From an uncultured Desulfuromonadales bacterium (GTDB taxonomy: Bacteria > Desulfobacterota > Desulfuromonadia > Geobacterales > Pseudopelobacteraceae): a stretch of 64,000 nucleotides of DNA. The stretch is taken from contig CAIPTY010000100.1 of the NCBI GenBank assembly GCA_903868145.1, forward strand, positions 1 through 64,000, given 5' to 3'. Positions within the stretch are counted from its first letter, which is position 1, and each line of letters starts with the position of its first letter. Below the pieces are notes generated by a model that saw only the letters and a program-made list of their open reading frames with translations, was not told where the DNA came from and did not search any database. Below, piece after piece: positions 8,753-17,106 of the stretch. The translations under genes and the position numbers were made by a program.

Positions 8753-9210
8753 TTGGTAACGGACTGGATGGGGTCGGGCGCGACAGTGAACAGCGCCGAC
8801 CGCTGGGTATGGTTCTGCTGAGCGGACTGTATCTGTTTTTTTTTCTGCTGACCATCTCCACGTTCGGCTATCCCTTTCCCTTCATGGGCAGGATTTTTCT
8901 CGGAAAACCAGCTGAAGCGCTGGTTTTTGTTGACAGTCTGCTCTGCCTGTACCTCTTTCTGGGACTTATGAAGCGTCAGACGCTTACCTGGTACCTGCTG
9001 ATAGCCTATAACTGTTTCGAGATCATCAACACCCTGCTCAATCTTCTCTTCATCAGCATTACCGACGTGGAGAAGGTTGCCGGAAAGCCGGTTGATCCGC
9101 GCGCACTGCTTGTCAACAATATCTCGGTCGTGGTGGCGATCATCCTGCTGACCATTTTCATCTGGCGCCACCGCGCATACTTTACCAACCGCTCCAATTA
9201 CCTCTTTTAG
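8749..9210 (+). CDS. Four-span membrane protein of unknown function
   Basis: A GTG start overlaps the stop of the small membrane protein gene. The 153-residue product has about four hydrophobic segments (roughly 20-40, 57-74, 80-105 and 123-141) and a short basic tail. It resembles small integral membrane proteins found only by conservation; I do not recognise a named family. Tight linkage with the TPR gene and the 37-aa peptide suggests a three-gene unit. Confidence 0.65.
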   Translation: MIGNGLDGVGRDSEQRRPLGMVLLSGLYLFFFLLTISTFGYPFPFMGRIFLGKPAEALVFVDSLLCLYLFLGLMKRQTLTWYLLIAYNCFEIINTLLNLLFISITDVEKVAGKPVDPRALLVNNISVVVAIILLTIFIWRHRAYFTNRSNYLF

Positions 9211-9220
9211 GTAGAAACGG

Positions 9221-9250
9221 CAGTGGAGTCACGGAGAACACAGCTCGCCA
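9221..9250 (-). repeat. Dispersed CTCTGTG-type repeat, copy 3 (diverged, inverted)
   Basis: Read on the minus strand the segment is GAGCTGTGTTCTCCGTGACTC, resembling the repeats at 401-436 and 3706-3728. It sits in the 121-base gap before the receiver gene. Confidence 0.3.
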
Positions 9251-9331
9251 ACGACTCTGCTCCCTTCAAGCATCCATCGCCGTTTTTTTTTGCTTCATGG
9301 CGACGGAAAAATCAGGTATAGTGACTGACAT

Positions 9332-9718
9332 ATGGGTCGAATACTTCTGATTGATGACGACCGGGGTTTTACCAATTTTCTCTCCGGCTATATCCGTGAC
9401 ACCTATCCGCTGCTGCATGTTGACATCTGCAACAATCCGGTTGTCGCTCTCCAACACATCAAGTCCGGGGGCTATGACCTGTTGCTCGTCGATCTGGAGA
9501 TGCCATCACTGGACGGGCTCAAGCTCCTGAATTTTGCCATCCAGACCGGTATGGACAAAAACCGGGTCGTGATCCTTTCCGGGCGTGATGCCAATGTACT
9601 CCACGAACTCTGCCCCATGGGAAGCTGCCTCGCGGTACTCAACAAATTTGAGGCACGCCAGAAGGCAGTGCTTGACATGATCTTCAGCTCTCTCCAGAAA
9701 AAATCGGGCGGAACCTGA
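9332..9718 (+). CDS. Stand-alone response regulator receiver domain
   Basis: The 128-residue protein is a REC domain without an output domain, like CheY or Spo0F. The acidic pocket is in LLIDDDRGF (Asp8-Asp10), the phosphoacceptor Asp in LLLVDLEMPSLDG (about 56), the Ser of the switch in VVILSGRD, and the Lys in VLNKFE. The cognate kinase is not in the window. It ends 5 bases before the DUF401 gene, hinting at a shared transcript. Confidence 0.85.
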   Translation: MGRILLIDDDRGFTNFLSGYIRDTYPLLHVDICNNPVVALQHIKSGGYDLLLVDLEMPSLDGLKLLNFAIQTGMDKNRVVILSGRDANVLHELCPMGSCLAVLNKFEARQKAVLDMIFSSLQKKSGGT

Positions 9719-9723
9719 CAGCG

Positions 9724-10932
9724 ATGAACGATCTTCTCAAGACTACGGCGGTGCTCGTATGTATCGTTGTTCTGCTCCGCCGCAAGGTTTCCATGGCAGC
9801 TGTCATGCCGATCGGTTCGCTCCTGCTTGCCTGCATCTACCTGACCCCGCCGCTTGATTTCATCAAGGCTGCGCGTATCGCCGTGTTCTCCCCCAAATCT
9901 CTGGACATGACCCTGACGCTGATGCTGACCATGGTTATGGAAAACATCCTGCGCACCACCGGCATGCTGACACGCATGGTAAGCTCTCTTTCAGCGGCGC
10001 TGCCTGACCGGCGCATCGTCATGGCGGCCATGCCGGCCATGATCGGCATGCTGCCGTCACCCGGCGGTGCGATCTTCTCGGCTCCAATGGTCAGCGAAGC
10101 TGCTGCCGGTGCGGTCATCGAGCCTGAGCAGAAGGCCATGATCAATTACTGGTACCGCCACATATGGGAATACATTTCGCCGCTCTACCCCGGCATCATA
10201 CTGGTGTCGGGCATCACCGGGCTCAGCACCCAGACCCTTTTTATCGCCAACATGCCCTTTGCGCTCTCGGTGGTCGGCTGGGGGATGGTATTCTGCTTTC
10301 ACGGTATCAAGCGTCAGGAGGCATCTGCATCGCCATGCGGCCGTTTCAAGGATTTTCTGACGTTTCTGACAATGGTTTCTCCCATACTGCTGGCCCTGCT
10401 GCTGGTAGTTATACTGCGGGTCAACCCCGCTCTGGCGCTGGGCGGCGCGGTTGTTGCTCTGTATATTGTCCATCGTTATTCCCCGTCCAGAATATTCAGG
10501 AACCTGCGTGAAAGCATCTCCGGCAAGGCGCTTTTTCTGGTGATCGGCATCATGATCTTCCAGGAGGTTCTGAGAGTCACCGGTGCTTTGGGCGGTATCT
10601 CGTCCTTCTTTGCCTCGTCACATCTCCCGGTTCACCTTGTCCTGATTCTGATCCCGTTCATCGCCGGCATCATGACCGGCCTGACCGTCGGCTACGTGGG
10701 TATCACCTTCCCGCTCCTGCTGCCGCTCATGGGAGGCAGTTCGCCTTCACCGGGTCTGGTGGCGCTGGCCTTTGCATCCGGGTTTGCGGGCGTGATGCTG
10801 TCTCCGATCCACCTGTGCTATGTCCTGACCTGCGAATATTTCCATACCGACATCGCACGAGTATACCACAAACTCTACATACCGTCTGCGCTGGTGTTGG
10901 CAGCAGCCCTGATCCCTCTGACTGTCTACTGA
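9724..10932 (+). CDS. DUF401 family membrane permease
   Basis: A 402-residue polytopic inner-membrane protein with about 10 hydrophobic spans. The conserved stretch GMLPSPGGAIFSAPMVSEA and the repeated GxxxGxxVGYxGITFPL region near the C-terminus are typical of DUF401, which is related to the ion-transporter (GntP/CitMHS) superfamily. An organic-acid or amino-acid substrate is likely by family, but nothing here fixes it. Confidence 0.8.
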   Translation: MNDLLKTTAVLVCIVVLLRRKVSMAAVMPIGSLLLACIYLTPPLDFIKAARIAVFSPKSLDMTLTLMLTMVMENILRTTGMLTRMVSSLSAALPDRRIVMAAMPAMIGMLPSPGGAIFSAPMVSEAAAGAVIEPEQKAMINYWYRHIWEYISPLYPGIILVSGITGLSTQTLFIANMPFALSVVGWGMVFCFHGIKRQEASASPCGRFKDFLTFLTMVSPILLALLLVVILRVNPALALGGAVVALYIVHRYSPSRIFRNLRESISGKALFLVIGIMIFQEVLRVTGALGGISSFFASSHLPVHLVLILIPFIAGIMTGLTVGYVGITFPLLLPLMGGSSPSPGLVALAFASGFAGVMLSPIHLCYVLTCEYFHTDIARVYHKLYIPSALVLAAALIPLTVY

Positions 10933-10936
10933 TGTC

Positions 10937-10964
10937 TTGACGTTTATCCGCTTTTGAGCGTCAA
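10937..10964 (+). promoter_or_regulatory. Inverted repeat TTGACG...CGTCAA upstream of the OmpA lipoprotein gene
   Basis: TTGACG (10937-10942) and CGTCAA (10959-10964) form a 6-base inverted repeat with a 16-base centre. It could be an operator or the -35 region of a promoter. No confident -10 box follows. Confidence 0.25.
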
Positions 10965-10998
10965 ATGCTTCAACAATCTGCTGACCGGAAGGAATGCC

Positions 10999-11862
10999 AT
11001 GCTGAAACAACTCTCCCGTACACTATTGAGCGGATTTCTGGCTCTCTCTCTGAGCGGCTGTCTGGTGGCCGAGAGTACCTATCTCAAAAAGGTCGAGGAG
11101 GCCGATGGTCTGACAACTGAACTCGGTTCTCTGAAGCATAGGCATGACACGCTGGCCACGGATAACGTCGCGCTCAAGGCGGCCTGTGACAAGCTCAGGG
11201 GCGAGGCAGCCGGTCTGGCCGGTGACAGGGAAAAACTGACGAAAGAAAGGGCCGAACTCGAACAGGTCCTGAAGGCCAAATCCGATGCGCTTTCGCAGAA
11301 TATCAGCGACCTGCGCCAGAAAATTACGGTTCTGGAGGGCGAGAACAAAAAGCTGAAGGATGATATATCCAGTCTGCAGAAGATCAGGGAGGAGAAGGTC
11401 AAGGCTGTCAGCAGCATCTACGAGAAGCTGCTGCAGAATTTGAAGAGCGAAATTTCCAGGGGTCACGTTACCATCTCGGAGCTGAAGGGAAAATTGACCA
11501 TCGCCCTGGAAGCCGCCATCCTGTTCGACTCCGGAAAGGCTGATGTGAATGAGAATGGCATGGCCATCCTGCTGAAGGTGGTCGACACGCTGAAAGCGGC
11601 GAAAGACAAGGCAATCCGCATCGATGGTCACACCGACAGCGCCCCGATCTCTGCTTCTCTGGCCCGCACGTTTCCTACAAACTGGGAGCTTTCCGCCGCT
11701 CGCGCCATCAATGTCGCCAAATACCTGCAACAGCAGGGACTTGACCCCGCGATCCTTTCCGCCACAGCCTTTGCGGAATACAGGCCGGTGGCGGACAACA
11801 GCACCAAGCAGGGCAAAGTAAAGAACCGCCGCATCGAAATCACACTGATGGCCAGAGACTGA
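10999..11862 (+). CDS. OmpA-family lipoprotein with coiled coil
   Basis: The ATG at 10999 follows GGAAGGA. The 287-residue product begins with a lipoprotein signal ending in LALSLSGC (lipidated Cys about 21). A long coiled coil follows (about 30-150), then an OmpA/MotB peptidoglycan-binding domain (about 165-285) with the signatures IRIDGHTDSAPI and NRRIEITL. It should anchor the outer membrane to peptidoglycan, with the coiled coil as spacer. The next gene overlaps its stop by one base. Confidence 0.88.
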   Translation: MLKQLSRTLLSGFLALSLSGCLVAESTYLKKVEEADGLTTELGSLKHRHDTLATDNVALKAACDKLRGEAAGLAGDREKLTKERAELEQVLKAKSDALSQNISDLRQKITVLEGENKKLKDDISSLQKIREEKVKAVSSIYEKLLQNLKSEISRGHVTISELKGKLTIALEAAILFDSGKADVNENGMAILLKVVDTLKAAKDKAIRIDGHTDSAPISASLARTFPTNWELSAARAINVAKYLQQQGLDPAILSATAFAEYRPVADNSTKQGKVKNRRIEITLMARD

Positions 11863-12581
11863 TGGGCAAAAGAAAACAGCAGAAGCAGGCGCCTTCCAGG
11901 CCACCGGAGTTTCACAGTACCCCCTTCAGCAGTCTGAAAGGTGTACAGTTGCCTGTTGCTTCCCCTGCGGAAACAAAACCGTCTGCTCCCGTAGCGCTTC
12001 CGGTTATGGACAAAGATGGGGGTGAAAATCTGTTTCTGCTCGCTATGGAGGGGGTTAGCAGGCTGGGTGAACCTCCCGGTGCCCGGCTTGCGGGGGATGA
12101 GCAAACGCCTGGTCTTAGATGCTCGGCGTCAACAATTGCAAAGGCCGCGTCGCCTGCCCATATCGAACCGGTCGCGTCAGACCTCTTTCTCGAGGAGATC
12201 AAGCGCCTGAAACTGGAAGTCAAATTTTCCGACCAGGCACCCGATGAAGACGAACTGAAGCCGCTTGCCGGCAATCGGCTCAAACAGTTGAAGAGGGGGA
12301 TAATTGCGGTTGACCACCAGCTTGACCTGCATGGCCTGACTCGCGACGAGGCGCTGACGGAGTTGCCGCGTTTTCTGCGCTCAGCACGGCTGAGAGGGCA
12401 GGTAGCGGCTCTGGTTATCACCGGCAAGGGAAATAACTCGCCGGGCGAGCCGGTGCTACAACAGGCGGTTGCCGGATGGCTCCGGGATACGGGGCGCGAG
12501 CTGGTTGTCGAGTATGCGCCGGCACCCCGGGAAATGGGCGGCAGCGGCGCCTTTGTCGTTTTCCTGCGCCCCCTGCCATAG
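11862..12581 (+). CDS. Smr domain protein
   Basis: The ATG overlaps the TGA of the OmpA lipoprotein gene. The 239-residue protein has a variable N-terminal part and a C-terminal Smr domain (about 145-238), with LDLHGLTRDEA and VITGKGNNSPGEPVL. Smr domains are nucleases acting on branched DNA or on mRNA of collided ribosomes. This one is a stand-alone Smr protein without the MutS part, like E. coli SmrA/SmrB. The precise substrate is not evident. Confidence 0.85.
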   Translation: MGKRKQQKQAPSRPPEFHSTPFSSLKGVQLPVASPAETKPSAPVALPVMDKDGGENLFLLAMEGVSRLGEPPGARLAGDEQTPGLRCSASTIAKAASPAHIEPVASDLFLEEIKRLKLEVKFSDQAPDEDELKPLAGNRLKQLKRGIIAVDHQLDLHGLTRDEALTELPRFLRSARLRGQVAALVITGKGNNSPGEPVLQQAVAGWLRDTGRELVVEYAPAPREMGGSGAFVVFLRPLP

Positions 12582-12670
12582 TGACACCTAGGGAAATGCT
12601 GAAACTTTTTTCTGCTTATCGAAGGCGTCTTGCAATCACCTGCAGGAAGCGTGGTTTATCGCTCATAACA

Positions 12671-12699
12671 TTGACATACAGCGGTTTATATGATATGGG
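12671..12699 (+). promoter_or_regulatory. Predicted promoter of fabH
   Basis: TTGACA at 12671-12676 and TATGGG at 12694-12699 are 17 bases apart, in an AT-rich gap. The fabH start at 12757 is preceded by AGAGGAGATAC. Confidence 0.55.
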
Positions 12700-12756
12700 T
12701 AAAAACATTCAATTATATTAAAAAATACGTATATACCGTCATGGTAGAGGAGATAC

Positions 12757-13737
12757 ATGATTCACGCGCAGATTATAGGGAGTGGTGCATATACGCCCGA
12801 ACGGGTGGTGCCCAACGATTTTTTCAGCAAGCTGGTTGACGATGCGGATGAGTGGATTTTCTCGCGCACCGGAATCCGTGAGCGGCGTTTTGCGCGCGAA
12901 GATCAATCGACATCGGACCTTGCCACCGTTTCCGCCCTTGAAGCCCTGAAGAATGCCGGTATCTCCGCCGATGAAATCGATTGTATCGTGCTGGGCACCT
13001 CCACCCCCGACATGAGCCTCCCTGCCACAGCCTGTATCGTCCAGAAGAATATCGGTGCCAAAAACGCCTTTGCCTTCGACATTAACGCAGTCTGCAGCAG
13101 CTTCGTGTACGCCATGGAAGTGGCCGACAATTTTATCCGATGCGGCAAATACAAAACCGTTATGGCCATCGGCGCCGACACCTATTCCAGAATTCTCGAT
13201 TTCGAGGACAAGGCCACCTGTCCGCTGTTCGGTGACGGTGCAGGCGCTGCCATCCTGCGTGCCACAGGGGATGACAAGGGGGTACTCTGCACCTACATGC
13301 GCAGTGACGGTCACGGCTGGCCACTGATCCAGGTGCCTTCATCCGGTTCCCGCAAACCTGTCACAGCCGAAACCATCGCCGCCCGCGAGATTTACTTCAA
13401 GATGTCCGGCAAGAGTGTCTATGTATTCGCCACCGAGGTGATCCCCGAGATCATCGTTGAACTGTGTAAAAAAGCCGGTATCCAGACCTCTGCAATTGAC
13501 TACATCATTCCGCATCAGGCCAATGTGCGCATGATCGATTTTATCGCCAAAAAGTTCGGTTATCCCAGGGAACAGTTTCTGCTTAACCTGGATCGCTGCG
13601 GCAATACCTCTTCGGCTTCTGTTGCACTGGTGCTGGCCGAGAATATGAACAACGGCACCATCAAGCCGGGAGACCTGGTGCTCACCATGGGGTTCGGCGG
13701 CGGCCTCACCTGGGGTGGCCTGCTGATAAGATTCTAA
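12757..13737 (+). CDS. fabH: 3-oxoacyl-ACP synthase III (FabH-type)
   Basis: A 326-residue thiolase-fold condensing enzyme. The catalytic triad is complete: Cys in FDINAVCSSFVYA (about 112), His in IIPHQANVRM (about 252) and Asn in GNTSSASVAL (about 282). The enzyme normally condenses acetyl-CoA with malonyl-ACP to start fatty acid synthesis. It stands alone here, not in a plsX-fabDG cluster, so it may be a second FabH with a different primer preference. It is convergent with mqnE, with one base between the stops. Confidence 0.9.
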   Translation: MIHAQIIGSGAYTPERVVPNDFFSKLVDDADEWIFSRTGIRERRFAREDQSTSDLATVSALEALKNAGISADEIDCIVLGTSTPDMSLPATACIVQKNIGAKNAFAFDINAVCSSFVYAMEVADNFIRCGKYKTVMAIGADTYSRILDFEDKATCPLFGDGAGAAILRATGDDKGVLCTYMRSDGHGWPLIQVPSSGSRKPVTAETIAAREIYFKMSGKSVYVFATEVIPEIIVELCKKAGIQTSAIDYIIPHQANVRMIDFIAKKFGYPREQFLLNLDRCGNTSSASVALVLAENMNNGTIKPGDLVLTMGFGGGLTWGGLLIRF

Positions 13738-13738
13738 C

Positions 13739-14812
13739 TCAGGGAATCGGACGATAGAGAGTGTCCCGCTCCACCGGGTTCTTACCGGCCTTTCTGATCA
13801 GGTTTAGGATACACTCCTTGGTCAGTAACTGCGGGCTGGCCGCGCCGGCATCATGACCGATTTTTTCCTCTACCACGGTACCGTCCAGGTCGTTGACCCC
13901 GAAGGCCAGTGCAACCTGGGCGATCTTTTCCCCCAGCATGACCCAGTAGGCCTTGATGTGATCGAAGTTGTCCAGAAAGATGCGCGCTATGGCCAGGGTC
14001 TTGAGGTCGTCCACCCCTGAGGTGCCTTTGATGTCCAGCTTCAGATCTGAATTCTCCGGCTGGAACGCCAATGGGATGAAGGCCTGAAAACCTCCCGTTT
14101 CATCCTGTAACTCCCGCAGCATCTCCAGATGTGACACCCTGTCGGCAAAAGTTTCCACGTGCCCGTACAGCATGGTTGCATTGGTCTTCAGACCCGCCAG
14201 GTGGACCAACCGTATTATCTCCAGCCAGCGCGCGCCGGAAATCTTCTCCGGGCAGATCTTTTTCCGTACATCTTCCACCAGTATTTCCGCACCGCCACCC
14301 GGCATTGATCCCAGACCGGCTGCTATCAGCCGCTGAATTACCCGCTCGATCGTCAGCCCTGCTATGCGGGAGAAATACTCCAACTCCACGGCAGTGAAGG
14401 CCTTGATGTGCAGGCCGGGTGCTGTCTGGCGCACGGAACGCAGCACCTGCTCATAGTATTCAAAGGTGAGATCGGGGTGCAGTCCGCCCACAATATGCAC
14501 CTCCGTGGCTCCCTCCAGCTCGGCCTCACGGGCTCGCCGACAGATCTCATCAAGCGTAAGGGTATACGCCCCCTCTTCTCCGCTTGTGCGGGAAAAAGCG
14601 CAGAAAGCGCAGCGGTTGACACAGATATTGGTGGGGTTTATGTGCCGGTTGACGTTGAAGAATACGTTTTTCCCGTTTTTTTGTTCGTTGACCAGAGCAG
14701 CAAGTTCACCGATTGTCAGAAGATCCCGGGATTCAAACAGCTCCAGGGCTTCACCAGAGGAGATGCGTTGTCTGTTACGGACTTTTTCGACTATGGTTGA
14801 GAAGGTTGGCAT
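13739..14812 (-). CDS. mqnE: Aminofutalosine synthase MqnE
   Basis: A radical SAM enzyme that joins SAM and the enolpyruvyl-benzoate made by MqnA to give 6-amino-6-deoxyfutalosine, an early step of the futalosine menaquinone route. The cluster motif CVNRCAFCAFS and the MqnE/MqnC-type HIVGGLHPDLTFEYY, LGSMPGGGAEIL and QPENSDL are visible. I use the ATG at 14812 (357 residues); a TTG at 14848 would add 12 residues. Neither has a good ribosome binding site. mqnB (35367) and mqnD (60532) are elsewhere in the window. Confidence 0.88.
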   Translation of the reverse strand: MPTFSTIVEKVRNRQRISSGEALELFESRDLLTIGELAALVNEQKNGKNVFFNVNRHINPTNICVNRCAFCAFSRTSGEEGAYTLTLDEICRRAREAELEGATEVHIVGGLHPDLTFEYYEQVLRSVRQTAPGLHIKAFTAVELEYFSRIAGLTIERVIQRLIAAGLGSMPGGGAEILVEDVRKKICPEKISGARWLEIIRLVHLAGLKTNATMLYGHVETFADRVSHLEMLRELQDETGGFQAFIPLAFQPENSDLKLDIKGTSGVDDLKTLAIARIFLDNFDHIKAYWVMLGEKIAQVALAFGVNDLDGTVVEEKIGHDAGAASPQLLTKECILNLIRKAGKNPVERDTLYRPIP

Positions 14813-14924
14813 GGCGGGAAGTTTACGGCAAAGCGGCGGGTGGTTCAACGAAAAAAAACATGCCGGGTTAAACGCTGATCTGAATGGCGGCCCATTTCAT
14901 ATCAGACGGATTCCTGCTCCAACT

Positions 14925-14962
14925 GATAAGACCCCGCTCCTTGAGAAGAACGGGGTCTTATC
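14925..14962 (-). terminator. Strong hairpin downstream of onr
   Basis: A perfect 12-base inverted repeat, GATAAGACCCCG (14925-14936) and CGGGGTCTTATC (14951-14962), encloses a 14-base loop. It begins 20 bases after the onr stop on the minus strand and before mqnE. There is no U-tract, so it may act as a 3' stabiliser as well as a terminator. Confidence 0.6.
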
Positions 14963-14982
14963 TACGTAATCAGATCGAAATA

Positions 14983-16614
14983 TTACGGCTGTTTTTTTGC
15001 TTCGTCTTTCTTAACAACGCCCATGGCGTCGTTAAGTATCTTGACTCCCGCTTTTGAAGCGGCGATGGAGCCGGTCAGACTTTCGCGGGCAAGGCCGGGA
15101 TTGTGGAAGCCGTCCGAGTTTTCGGCGGTCCAGTATTCCCAGAGCACATGCGCTTCTTCGTGTTTTTCACGTGCTTGTGACAGAACGCTTTCGGTTACCC
15201 CCATGCGCTGGGCAGCTGCGTAGGAGTCGATCAACTGGCCGAGCCAGTACTCTGCCTTGCGCATCTTACCTTTGGTGTAGTTGATAATGGAATCCATTTC
15301 GTACTGTTTCTTCTCAACCGTACTGTCCGGGTGGCAGCCAAGGCAGGATGCCTTGATGTTCTGCCTGGGTTTGACCACGCCATGGGTTGAAAACAGCTTG
15401 CCGTCCTTGCCCTTCATTCTGGGCATATGGCACTGGTGGCACTGTACACCGGCCTTGTCGTGGACGCTGCCGGCATAGGTCTCGGCTTCCGGGTGCTGGA
15501 ACTTGATCAGGCGCGCGCCGGTTACGGCATGCTTGAAATCGAAAAAGTCCAGCGCCTTGTAGTGTTTCAGCACCTGCAGGACATTTTTGAGCGGGAAGTG
15601 GTTGGTGCGCTGGTCGTCATATTTTACAGGTTTGTCGTCACTCCACTGGTTCCCGGCGCCACAGTTATACTCCACATGGCACTGGGCGCACATCATGCGC
15701 GAATCAGTCTTTTTCATCACCCCGATCTTTCGGAAGCCGTCGCGGAATGAAATCACTTTCAGGTCGGTTTTGCCATCCCTGGCAAAAATATTGCCGCCCG
15801 TGTCTTTCCCGATGGCCTGAATCAGGGCGTCACGCACCACGCGGGGTTGGGCACCGTGCGGATCATGACAATGAATGCAACCGACCGGGTTGTTTGTGTC
15901 TTTTGCGACATCGACAATATTGGAAGTACGGTCCCACTTGGCCCTCGGATCTTTGTCGCCCATGAACTTCATTTTCAGGATATGGTCCGAGGTCTTACAC
16001 TGTATGCAGGTTGGATTGCCGGCCATGGCGGTCTCTTTCAGCTTGTAATCCTTGCCTTTATCCTCAAGCACATCCCAGGTTTTACCGACCTTGTCGATTC
16101 CCTTCCAGCTATCCTTGAACTGGAAACGCCCCCCCTGGAAACGATCCACCGCAAACTGGTCGATCACCATGAAGGCATGACCACGCGGCTCGTTGTGTTC
16201 AAAGGTAAAGCCGTAGGGCGCCAGCAGTTTGTCCTGCATCGGCGATCGCCCGGTTGGAACCCCCTTCTCCTTGCGGGCGCCACCGTCACGATTCACACTG
16301 TAGAAACTTTCCATCTGGTTCTTATGGCATTTGCCGCACAGCGCCTGATCGATGATCGTCACCGGTTTACTCTTCTCCGGATCCTTCATGTGGCTGTCCA
16401 GTTTATCATGACAAACCGTACAGGCGAGTTTGGCATGTTTGGAGCCCTCTTTCAGCGCCTTGACCTCATCGTGACACTCGTAACAGTGTGCGCGACCATC
16501 TGTGGCCGTTTTGGCAGCAGGTTTTACCTTGGCAGCAGTTGTCATGGCAGGGAGTGATACGAGTGTTACAGCCCCGATGATGGCAGCAGCGAGGGCCAGA
16601 TTCTTCTTCAACAT
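14983..16614 (-). CDS. onr: Octaheme cytochrome c nitrite reductase
   Basis: The 543-residue exported protein reduces nitrite (and hydroxylamine or sulfite in the family) to ammonia with six electrons. After a signal peptide (about 1-27) come eight heme sites: Cys44, 65, 93, then CIQCK at 203-207, then Cys246, 309, 392, 424. The Lys-ligated catalytic heme is therefore the fourth, exactly the octaheme (TvNiR) order and not pentaheme NrfA. Catalytic residues fit: Arg123, Tyr316, Gln373-His374. Tyr316-Asn-Cys318 matches the TyrxCys pair that is covalently linked in the octaheme enzyme. The start has GGAAAGGAG upstream. It is the last gene of the hcp-PAS-onr operon. Confidence 0.9.
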   Translation of the reverse strand: MLKKNLALAAAIIGAVTLVSLPAMTTAAKVKPAAKTATDGRAHCYECHDEVKALKEGSKHAKLACTVCHDKLDSHMKDPEKSKPVTIIDQALCGKCHKNQMESFYSVNRDGGARKEKGVPTGRSPMQDKLLAPYGFTFEHNEPRGHAFMVIDQFAVDRFQGGRFQFKDSWKGIDKVGKTWDVLEDKGKDYKLKETAMAGNPTCIQCKTSDHILKMKFMGDKDPRAKWDRTSNIVDVAKDTNNPVGCIHCHDPHGAQPRVVRDALIQAIGKDTGGNIFARDGKTDLKVISFRDGFRKIGVMKKTDSRMMCAQCHVEYNCGAGNQWSDDKPVKYDDQRTNHFPLKNVLQVLKHYKALDFFDFKHAVTGARLIKFQHPEAETYAGSVHDKAGVQCHQCHMPRMKGKDGKLFSTHGVVKPRQNIKASCLGCHPDSTVEKKQYEMDSIINYTKGKMRKAEYWLGQLIDSYAAAQRMGVTESVLSQAREKHEEAHVLWEYWTAENSDGFHNPGLARESLTGSIAASKAGVKILNDAMGVVKKDEAKKQP

Positions 16615-16669
16615 GGTGATTCTCCTTTCCGTAATGAGGTTACCTCAACCAAGACAGACCCATCGGTAG

Positions 16670-17104
16670 TCAAACCAGTTGTGCTTCGCAAACTTTCAAA
16701 CGTTCCTTCAACTCCTTCTCCTTGTTCCATCGTTCAGTTATGTTTCGCATGATCGAGCCGCAGCCCTGTACTGTTCCTGCATCGTCGTGCAGCAACACCA
16801 TGCTGAATTCCAGTGAAATGCGGGAACCATCTTTACAAATACCCGGTGAAGAGAGCAGCCCGGTTTTATACTTCGTCTCTCCCGACGACATCACCCGCCA
16901 GTACCCTTCCCAATGTCGACCCCTCATATTTTCCGGGATAATCAGATCAAGCGACTGTCCCAGAGCTTCATCAGCAGTATGACCGAATATCTGTTCCGCG
17001 CCGCTGTTCCAGAAGCGAATAATTCCTTCCCGGTCCGAGACAAGAATCGCATCCGAGGCATTGTTGACAAGTTGTATCAAGAGCTTCTCCATGTTCTGTG
17101 TCAC
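16670..17104 (-). CDS. Stand-alone PAS domain protein
   Basis: The 144-residue protein is a single PAS domain (about 8-125; AILVSDREGIIRFWNSGAEQIFGHTADEALG) with a short C-terminal coiled coil and no output domain. The GTG at 17104 lies 2 bases past the hcp stop; an in-frame ATG at 17092 has GGGTGA upstream and may be the true start. Located between hcp and onr, it may sense a redox or nitrogen-oxide signal and act through a partner protein. That role is inference. Confidence 0.75.
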   Translation of the reverse strand: MTQNMEKLLIQLVNNASDAILVSDREGIIRFWNSGAEQIFGHTADEALGQSLDLIIPENMRGRHWEGYWRVMSSGETKYKTGLLSSPGICKDGSRISLEFSMVLLHDDAGTVQGCGSIMRNITERWNKEKELKERLKVCEAQLV

Positions 17105-17106
17105 CC

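Noticed and set aside
15847-16557. A 236-codon plus-strand frame opposite the nitrite reductase
   Set aside because: Antisense shadow. The minus-strand frame has eight heme motifs and a signal peptide.
14983-16614. Assignment as pentaheme NrfA
   Set aside because: Three extra CxxCH sites precede the CxxCK heme and a TyrxCys pair is present, both features of octaheme enzymes.
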